A stretch of 9,829 nt of DNA, from contig CANREU010000049.1 in the NCBI GenBank assembly GCA_947629725.1, positions 1 through 9,829 of the forward strand, given 5' to 3'. The notes under the pieces are model-generated. The model saw only the letters and a list, made by a program, of their open reading frames with translations, made no database searches and was not told the DNA's origin. A program made the position numbers and the translations under genes. This DNA comes from an uncultured Clostridia bacterium (GTDB lineage: Bacteria; Bacillota; Clostridia; Christensenellales; Borkfalkiaceae). Positions within the stretch are counted from its first letter, which is position 1. The number at the start of each line of letters is the position of its first letter. Positions 5,768 to 9,829 of the stretch are shown one piece after another.

Positions 5768-6988
5768 ATGGAACTCACAACTTTTCTTGCGACGTCTTAC
5801 ACGCCCTATCACACGGTGCAAAATGCGGCAGCCATGCTCGCGGAAGCGGGCTTCACCCTCCTCGACGAACGGGAGGAATTCCCCCTCGCCCCCGAAGGAA
5901 AATACTATCTCGTGCGCGGCGGGAGCCTCATCGCCTTCCGCTGCGGCAAGGAACGGGGACTGCGCGTCGCCGCCACCCACACCGACTCCCCCTGCTTCAA
6001 GCTGAAGGAGCGCCCCCTCTCCGAGAACGGGTACACCCGCCTCAACATCGAACCCTACGGCGGCGGGATCTGGTACACCTTTTTCGACCGTCCCCTCCGC
6101 ATCGCGGGGCGGATCGTGCGGGAGACCGCGCGCGGCCTCGAAGTCGGGCTCTACACGAGCCCGTTCACCGTCGTCCTCCCCTCCCTCGCCATCCACCAGA
6201 ACCGCACGGTGAACGAACACTTCGCGCCCGATCTGCAAAAGGAGCTCCCCCTCCTCGCCCTCGGGGATAAGGACTTCTCCGCTCTGCACGGCGCCGTCTC
6301 CTTCGACCTTTTCGCCGTGCCCGCCGAAGAGCCCGTTTTCTGCGGTGCGGACGGCGAATTCCTCTGCTCCCCACGCATCGACGACCTCACGGGGGTCTAC
6401 GCGAGCATCAGGGCCCTCATCGAGACGGAGCCCGCCGCGACCGCCGTTGCCGCCGCTCTCTGCGGCGAGGAGATCGGCAGCCGCGTGGACGACGGGGCGG
6501 GCGGGGACTTTTTGAAGACCGTCCTCGAACGCATCTGCCGCGCCCGCGGCGAGCGCACGGAGACGGTGTTCCCCGACTCCCTCCTCCTCTCCTCGGACAA
6601 CGCCCACGCCCTGCACCCCAACCACCCCGAAACTTCCGACCCCGCCGACCATCCCGTTTTGGGGGGAGGGATCGCGATCAAGACCCATGCGGACGGCGCC
6701 TACACGACGAATGCCGTCACCTCCGCCCTCACGAAGACGATCTTCTCCCGCGCGGGCGTGAAGTGGCAGCTCTTCTACAACCGCACGGGGATGAAGAGCG
6801 GCGCCACGCTCGGCGCCATCTCCCTCGCACAGGCCTGCATCCCCTCCGCCGACATCGGGATCGCCCAGCTCGCCATGCACTCCGCATCGGAGACGGTCGC
6901 GGCAAAGGACTGCCTCGAGCTCCAAAAGGGGCTCGCCGCACTCTATGAAAGCAGCTTCCGCCGCGACGGCTCGGAGATCTTGTTCTGA
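5768..6988 (+). CDS. M18 family zinc aminopeptidase
   Basis: This 406-residue cytoplasmic metallopeptidase removes N-terminal residues (in this family often acidic, sometimes hydrophobic) from peptides. The N-terminus FLATSYTPYHTVQNAAAML is typical of M18. Metal and catalytic residues can be placed as follows: His71 in ATHTDSP, Asp205 in SPRIDDLTG, the Glu234-Glu235 pair in LCGEEIGSR, Asp278 in SSDNAHALHP and His371 in QLAMHSASE. MKSGATLG (342-349) is also conserved in the family. The length is slightly below the usual ~430. The start at 5768 is chosen because family similarity begins there. An upstream TTG at 5732 would place the -35 and -10 boxes inside the coding region and adds residues unlike the family. 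It is transcribed alone, divergently from the glycosidase operon, and ends 24 bp before a strong terminator. Confidence 0.95.
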   Translation: MELTTFLATSYTPYHTVQNAAAMLAEAGFTLLDEREEFPLAPEGKYYLVRGGSLIAFRCGKERGLRVAATHTDSPCFKLKERPLSENGYTRLNIEPYGGGIWYTFFDRPLRIAGRIVRETARGLEVGLYTSPFTVVLPSLAIHQNRTVNEHFAPDLQKELPLLALGDKDFSALHGAVSFDLFAVPAEEPVFCGADGEFLCSPRIDDLTGVYASIRALIETEPAATAVAAALCGEEIGSRVDDGAGGDFLKTVLERICRARGERTETVFPDSLLLSSDNAHALHPNHPETSDPADHPVLGGGIAIKTHADGAYTTNAVTSALTKTIFSRAGVKWQLFYNRTGMKSGATLGAISLAQACIPSADIGIAQLAMHSASETVAAKDCLELQKGLAALYESSFRRDGSEILF

Positions 6989-7012
6989 ATCGCATACGGG
7001 ATCTATGATAAG

Positions 7013-7035
7013 ACGGCCGCTCGCGGCCGTTTTTT
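7013..7035 (+). terminator. Intrinsic terminator after the aminopeptidase
   Basis: ACGGCCGC (7013-7020) pairs with GCGGCCGT (7023-7030) around a TC turn, and the T run extends from 7030 to 7035. It closes the single-gene aminopeptidase transcript and separates it from the repeat cluster. Confidence 0.92.
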
Positions 7036-7039
7036 CATG

Positions 7040-7110
7040 CCCACCCTACCCTCCCCCCTCAACGTGAGGGAGGAGGTGAAAGCCGCAAAACCACCCCCTT
7101 GCCTTCTCCT
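7040..7110. repeat. Repeat modules A+C, first copy
   Basis: This 71-bp block is identical to 7483-7553. It contains an A hairpin (CCCTCA ACG TGAGGG within CCTCC...GGAGG) and then ACCACCCCCTTGCCTTCTCCT. The block ends in an 8-bp hairpin (7103-7120). The matching hairpin at the second copy (7546-7563) is the exact reverse complement of this one, so the stem is kept while the 2-base loop changes from TG to CA. Confidence 0.9.
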
Positions 7111-7120
7111 TGAGGAGAAG

Positions 7121-7250
7121 TACCCCGACCAACCATCCTTGCTTCCCCCTCTTGGGGGAAGTACCCCGAAGGGGGGATAGGGGTTTGCAGTTACATCGGA
7201 ACCCCCTCAGTCACGCAAGCGTGACAGCTCCCCCAAAAGGTGGAGCCGAG
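7121..7250. repeat. Module D: cluster of three short hairpins
   Basis: Three stem-loops follow one another. CTTCCCCC/GGGGGAAG with a TCTT loop is at 7142-7161. The perfect GTCACGC-AA-GCGTGAC is at 7210-7225. GCTCC/GGAGC is at 7227-7246. The segment ACCCCCTCAGTCACGC...AGCTCCCCCAAAAGG resembles intergenic repeats I recall from gut Clostridia such as Faecalibacterium relatives; this comes from memory and was not checked. It occurs once in the window and has no coding potential I would trust. Confidence 0.6.
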
Positions 7251-7259
7251 AAGGAGCGC

Positions 7260-7379
7260 GCACAAAACCAAACCCCCTGCCTCCGGCGGGGGGACTAAGG
7301 GGGGTGGCGCACGAAACCGTTGGCGGCTCCCCCCACCCTACCCTCCCCCCTCAACGTGAGGGAGGAGGTGAAAGCCGCA
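7260..7379. repeat. Repeat modules B+A, first long direct copy
   Basis: This 120-bp block is repeated at 7410-7530 with a single-base difference (three versus four A in the CACGAAA run), a direct repeat with 150-bp spacing. It contains hairpin B (CCCCCTGCC/GGCGGGGGG), a linker CCGTTGGCGGCTCCCC and hairpin A. Near identity implies recent duplication or continuing homogenisation. Confidence 0.92.
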
Positions 7380-7409
7380 CAGAGTGCCCTCCCGCGAAGA
7401 CGAAGATAT

Positions 7410-7530
7410 GCACAAAACCAAACCCCCTGCCTCCGGCGGGGGGACTAAGGGGGGTGGCGCACGAAAACCGTTGGCGGCTCCCCCCACCCTACCCTCCCCC
7501 CTCAACGTGAGGGAGGAGGTGAAAGCCGCA
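7410..7530. repeat. Repeat modules B+A, second long direct copy
   Basis: This is the 121-bp partner of 7260-7379. It runs on directly into module C (to 7553), so the order across the cluster is A-C-D-B-A-B-A-C. The 30 bp between the two long copies (7380-7409) contains no feature I recognise. A single open frame runs from 7384 through this repeat into minD, but its first ~117 codons translate repeat sequence and are not accepted as protein. Confidence 0.92.
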
Positions 7531-7553
7531 AAACCACCCCCTTGCCTTCTCCT
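7483..7553. repeat. Repeat modules A+C, second copy
   Basis: This block is identical over 71 bp to 7040-7110 and overlaps the end of the second B+A copy. Both copies have the same orientation, as do all A and B modules in the window. Confidence 0.9.
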
Positions 7554-7734
7554 CAAGGAGAAGCCACGGATGAGCGGCGGTGAAAGGCGGCGCACGCCCT
7601 TTCCGCCGAGAAGCGGCCCCGCGCGGGGAAACACAAGGAAGAACCCCCCTTTCTCGACCCGCTCCTTCAAAATAGGAAAAAATACGCGCGGCAGAGCGTG
7701 TTATGATGGAGCAAAACGCGCGCGGGAGGGCGGC
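7554..7734. other. Spacer between the repeat cluster and minD
   Basis: No gene is seen. GGCGGTGAAAGG (from about 7576) and CCTTTCCGCC (ending near 7607) can form a bulged hairpin. CCCCGCGCGGGG (7617-7628) is a perfect 12-bp palindrome. TATGAT at 7702-7707 is a possible -10 for minD, but the matching -35 position (AAAATA) is poor, so the minD promoter is uncertain. GGGAGG lies just ahead of the minD ATG at 7735. Confidence 0.5.
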
Positions 7735-8469
7735 ATGGCGAGAAAGATCGTGATGACCTCGGGCAAGGGCGGCGTCGGCAAGACGACCGTCTGCTGCAAT
7801 CTCGGCGTGCAGCTCGCGCGGCTCGGGTATCGCGTGATCGTGTGCGACCTCGATTTCGGCCTCAACAACGCGGACGTCGCCCTCGGCGTGGAGAACCTCG
7901 CCCTCTACGACCTCACGGACGCCGTGGAGGGCAAGTGCCGCCCCAAACAGGCGCTCACCCGTCACCCCCGCTACCCCACCCTCTCCGTTTTACCGAGCAA
8001 CCGCGTCGCCGACCGCTACGTCTCGCCGCAGGCGGTCCGCCTCATCCTCGACTCCCTCGCGCCGCAGGCCGACTTCATCCTCCTCGACTCCCCCGCGGGC
8101 ATCGAAGAGGGGTTCCACCGCGCCGCCTCCTGTGCGGAAGAGGCGATCCTCGTCACCACCCCCCACGTCTCCGCCATGCGGGACGCGGACAGGGTCGCGG
8201 GGATGCTCACGAACTACCGCTTTTCGCGGACGGGGCTCGTCGTCAACCTCGCGCGGAAGGACATGGCGCGGCGGGGAGACGTCCTCTCCCCCGGGGAGAT
8301 CGCCTCCCTTTTGCGCGTCCCCCTGCTCGGCGCGGTCCCCGAAGAGGACAAGCTGTATCTCGACAACATCGCCGAGCGCTCCCGCCCTTTTAGGGAGATC
8401 GCATCGCGGCTGCTCGGGGCGGAGACGCCCGTAAGACGAAAACTTTTCTGTTTCGGGAGGAAGAGATGA
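7735..8469 (+). CDS. minD: Septum-site determining ATPase MinD
   Basis: This 244-residue ParA/MinD-type ATPase positions the division septum by binding the membrane in its ATP form. The deviant Walker A box GKGGVGKTT (10-18) has the signature Lys11 and Lys16. DLDFGLNNAD (38-47) and DSPAGIEEGF (118-127) fit the switch regions, and YDLTDAVEGKCRPKQAL (58-74) is characteristic of MinD rather than of ParA or MRP. TTPHVSAMRDADR (141-153) and RRGDVLS (179-185) are further MinD hallmarks. The C-terminal tail RRKLFCFGRKR (234-244) is basic and hydrophobic, consistent with the membrane-targeting helix, though short. The protein is smaller than the usual ~265-270. The ATG at 7735 follows GGGAGG and begins where family similarity begins; upstream in-frame codons lie in repeats. 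It overlaps minE by 4 bp. No minC is adjacent. Confidence 0.95.
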   Translation: MARKIVMTSGKGGVGKTTVCCNLGVQLARLGYRVIVCDLDFGLNNADVALGVENLALYDLTDAVEGKCRPKQALTRHPRYPTLSVLPSNRVADRYVSPQAVRLILDSLAPQADFILLDSPAGIEEGFHRAASCAEEAILVTTPHVSAMRDADRVAGMLTNYRFSRTGLVVNLARKDMARRGDVLSPGEIASLLRVPLLGAVPEEDKLYLDNIAERSRPFREIASRLLGAETPVRRKLFCFGRKR

Positions 8470-8699
8470 CAAGGGAAACTTCGCGGGAACGGGTGCTGAA
8501 AATGCTCGAGAGCGACAAGGAGGAGATGAACGAGCCCTCGCGGGCCGCCGCCCTCCGCGATTTTGCGCACGTCGCCGCCGAATATTTCGAGCTCGACGGC
8601 GCACCCGTCATGCAAATAAGGCGGGGGAAACGGGGCAACGAGGTGACCTTCACCTTCCGTGCCGTGCGCGTAAAAAATTTCACCGTATTAAAAAATTAA
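8466..8699 (+). CDS. minE: MinE-like topological specificity factor, short N-terminus
   Basis: This small protein of 77 residues starts in the ATGA overlap with minD, with GGGAGG five bases upstream. RERVLKMLESDKEEM (7-21) matches the RLQ..L..DR helix of MinE. ALRDFAHVAAEYFELD (29-44) and the following strand pair (VMQIRRG...EVTFTFRAVRVK, 48-69) match its dimeric topological-specificity domain. MinE stimulates MinD ATPase and drives its cycling between poles. The identification rests on this pattern plus the overlap with minD; the sequence is diverged. The roughly 14 N-terminal residues that in other MinE proteins form the membrane-targeting segment are missing. No ATG, GTG or TTG lies in frame between the upstream stop at 8391-8393 and this ATG, so the short form is not a mis-chosen start. 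Confidence 0.8.
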   Translation: MTRETSRERVLKMLESDKEEMNEPSRAAALRDFAHVAAEYFELDGAPVMQIRRGKRGNEVTFTFRAVRVKNFTVLKN

Positions 8700-8703
8700 A
8701 CTG

Positions 8704-8732
8704 TTGACAAAGCAAACAAAACGGTTTATAAT
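8704..8732 (+). promoter_or_regulatory. Consensus SigA promoter of the DegV-family gene
   Basis: TTGACA (8704-8709), a 17-bp spacer and TATAAT (8727-8732) match the consensus perfectly. It begins 4 bp after the minE stop. The leader is about 23 nt and carries the weak ribosome site TGAGGT (8750-8755) 6 bases before the ATG at 8762. No terminator lies between minE and this promoter, so read-through from minDE is possible. Confidence 0.88.
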
Positions 8733-8761
8733 GAAGAGAGAAAATTTTGTGAGGTTTCCTT

Positions 8762-9634
8762 ATGAAAAGAAAATTTGCGATCCTCACCGACTCCGCCTGC
8801 GATCTTCCCGCGGCGTATTATGAGGAACATGATATAGAATGCATCCCCCTCGGCTTCGTGATGGACGGCGTCTCCTACGGAGGCGAGGACGGGGCTAAGA
8901 TCGACGATAAAGATTTCTACGCCCGCCTGCGCGGCGGCGCCCTGCCCAAGACCTTTCAGATCACCCCCGATCAGGCGAAGGCACACATCCTCCCCCACGC
9001 CGAAAAGGGGGAAGACGTGCTCATCGTCTCCTTCTCTTCGGGGCTCTCGGGCACCTACGGGAGCTACCTCGCCGCGGCAAAGGATGTGGAAACTGCATAC
9101 CTCGGACGCAAGATCGCGGTCGTCGATTCCCTCTGCGCCTCCCTCGGCGAGGGACTGTTTTTGGACTACATCGCAAAGTATGCGGACGGCGGGGCGTCCC
9201 TCGGGGAGACGGAGACCTACGCCCTCGGCCTGCGCACCCACATCTGCCACTACTTCACCGTGGAGGACCTCAACCACCTCAAACGGGGCGGCCGCGTGAG
9301 CGCCTCCGCCGCCTTCCTCGGCACCCTCCTCAACGTGAAACCCGTGCTGCATGTCGACGAGGCAGGCCACCTCATCCCCCTCGAAAAGAAACTCGGGAGA
9401 AAGAAATCCATCACGGCACTCGTCTCCCATATGAAGGAATTGCAGATCCTCACCCCCACCGACCCCATTTTCATCAGCCACGGCGACTGCGAGGACGACG
9501 TCGAGACCCTCATAAAGGCGATCAAAGCGGAATACGGCGAGAGAGAGATCTTCGTCAACATGATCGGAAGCGTGATCGGCACCCACTCGGGCGCGGGCAC
9601 GCTCGCCGTGTTCTTCCGCGGACGGCACCGCTGA
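8762..9634 (+). CDS. DegV family fatty-acid-binding protein
   Basis: This 290-residue protein belongs to the DegV (EDD fold) family. Its characterised members, the FakB proteins, hold a fatty acid so that the FakA kinase can phosphorylate it for phospholipid synthesis. Visible motifs are ILTDSACDLP (7-16), FQITP (65-69), SFSSGLSGTYGSY (90-102), VDSLCASLGEG (120-130), VEDLNHLKRGGRVS (166-179), KPVLHVDEAGHLIPLEK (193-209) and the C-terminal IGSVIGTHSGAGTLAVFF (267-284), whose Thr/His lie at the carboxylate end of the ligand pocket. The length is normal for the family and the protein should be cytosolic. It has its own promoter and terminator, so it is a single-gene unit. No fakA-like gene lies in the window, so fatty-acid transfer to FakA is inferred from the family only. 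Confidence 0.93.
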   Translation: MKRKFAILTDSACDLPAAYYEEHDIECIPLGFVMDGVSYGGEDGAKIDDKDFYARLRGGALPKTFQITPDQAKAHILPHAEKGEDVLIVSFSSGLSGTYGSYLAAAKDVETAYLGRKIAVVDSLCASLGEGLFLDYIAKYADGGASLGETETYALGLRTHICHYFTVEDLNHLKRGGRVSASAAFLGTLLNVKPVLHVDEAGHLIPLEKKLGRKKSITALVSHMKELQILTPTDPIFISHGDCEDDVETLIKAIKAEYGEREIFVNMIGSVIGTHSGAGTLAVFFRGRHR

Positions 9635-9642
9635 GCGGCAAC

Positions 9643-9670
9643 AAGGCAACCGCGCCGCGGTTGCCTTTTT
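9643..9670 (+). terminator. Intrinsic terminator after the DegV-family gene
   Basis: AAGGCAACCGC (9643-9653) pairs with GCGGTTGCCTT (9657-9667), an 11-bp stem with a 3-base loop, and the T run is at 9666-9670. It lies 8 bp beyond the stop codon. Confidence 0.93.
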
Positions 9671-9674
9671 CTTG

Positions 9675-9727
9675 CGGACTGTCCCTTTCGGTCCGTTTTA
9701 TGCGCCCGCTCCTTGCAGTCCGTTTTT
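9675..9727 (+). terminator. Possible second terminator before the tRNA
   Basis: CGGACTG (9675-9681) and CAGTCCG (9716-9722) form a 7-bp inverted repeat with a 34-base loop, followed by five T (9723-9727). A nested CGGAC/GTCCG stem ending in TTTT (to about 9699) is an alternative fold. Either could back up the strong terminator just upstream. The long loop makes this uncertain. Confidence 0.3.
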
Positions 9728-9754
9728 ACGAGCCGCACGGCGCGGACAACATAC

Positions 9755-9829
9755 GGAAGGTTGGCAGAGCGGTCGAATGCGGCGGTCTTGAAAACCGTTG
9801 ACGGGCAACTGTCCGGGGGTTCGAATCCC
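9755..9829 (+). tRNA. tRNA-Ser (anticodon UGA), 3' end cut off
   Basis: GGAAGGT (9755-9761) is the 5' acceptor strand, followed by a D arm (GCAGAGCGG...) and an anticodon arm with loop CTTGAAA (9787-9793). The anticodon is TGA at 9789-9791, which reads UCA and related serine codons. A long class II variable arm (TGACGGGCAACTGTCC) and the T loop TTCGAAT follow. The window ends within the T stem, so the 3' acceptor strand is missing. Arm layout and anticodon agree with bacterial tRNA-Ser. No convincing tRNA promoter was seen in the ~85 bp upstream. Confidence 0.95.

Noticed and set aside
4249..6270. 673-codon open frame on the plus strand across the GH3 gene and into the aminopeptidase
   Set aside because: It is antisense to GH3 and out of frame with the aminopeptidase, shows no domain motifs and is rich in R/A/G/P as expected for the shadow of high-G+C codons. 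It also crosses both divergent promoters.
5669..6925. 418-codon minus-strand frame opposite the aminopeptidase
   Set aside because: It has no family motifs, has a composition typical of a G+C-rich antisense frame and overlaps a clearly real enzyme gene.
7040..7563. CRISPR array
   Set aside because: Repeats are long, few, internally palindromic and irregularly spaced; there are no uniform spacers and no cas genes nearby.
7679..7707. SigA promoter for minD
   Set aside because: TATGAT at 7702-7707 is a fair -10, but the -35 position at 17-bp spacing is AAAATA, so a promoter is not called.
7384..7734. N-terminal extension of minD through the repeat cluster
   Set aside because: The extra residues translate repeat modules, MinD similarity begins at 7735, and a good ribosome site precedes that ATG.

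Overview
The window looks like chromosomal DNA of a high-G+C Bacillota, most probably an uncultured gut-type member of the Clostridia. This is inferred from five textbook SigA promoters (TTGACA-like / TATAAT-like, each with exactly a 17-bp spacer), strong GGAGG ribosome sites, MinD/MinE division genes, a DegV-family lipid-binding protein and a domain-swapped GH3 beta-glucosidase. No finer placement can be supported. Third codon positions are strongly G/C, so stop codons are scarce and many long antisense frames are open by chance.

Left part, minus strand (1-5713). At the left edge is the start of an AraC-type regulator gene (1-272), cut by the window. A ~500-bp gene-free stretch (273-775) of G/C-run hairpin repeats follows. 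Next is an alpha/beta-hydrolase (776-1510) with its own promoter and an intrinsic terminator placed inside its short leader. Upstream of it is a compact three-gene operon read right to left from a promoter at 5685-5713: a GH3 glycosidase with swapped domain order (3283-5667), a GH13 alpha-glucan hydrolase (1983-3293, overlapping GH3 by 11 bp) and a TIGR04076-family protein (1645-1947). None of these enzymes has a visible signal peptide, so the group probably hydrolyses imported oligosaccharides in the cytoplasm. No transporter gene lies in the window.

Middle, plus strand (5732-7035). An M18 zinc aminopeptidase is transcribed divergently from the GH operon and ends at a strong terminator. Its -10 box ends only 7 bp before the ATG, which predicts a leaderless mRNA. 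The AraC-type gene has the same arrangement.

Right part, plus strand. About 700 bp (7036-7734) hold a mosaic of repeat modules related to those at 374-561. Then come minD (7735-8469) and minE (8466-8699) as a 4-bp-overlapping pair with no minC next to them. MinE appears to lack the usual N-terminal membrane-targeting stretch. A DegV-family gene (8762-9634) with its own promoter and terminator follows, and the window ends inside a tRNA-Ser(UGA).

I see no phage, transposase, CRISPR or defence locus, and no clearly new multi-gene system. The features most worth following are the two intergenic repeat clusters, the promoter-terminator leader of the hydrolase, the two leaderless-type promoters and the minC-less MinDE pair.
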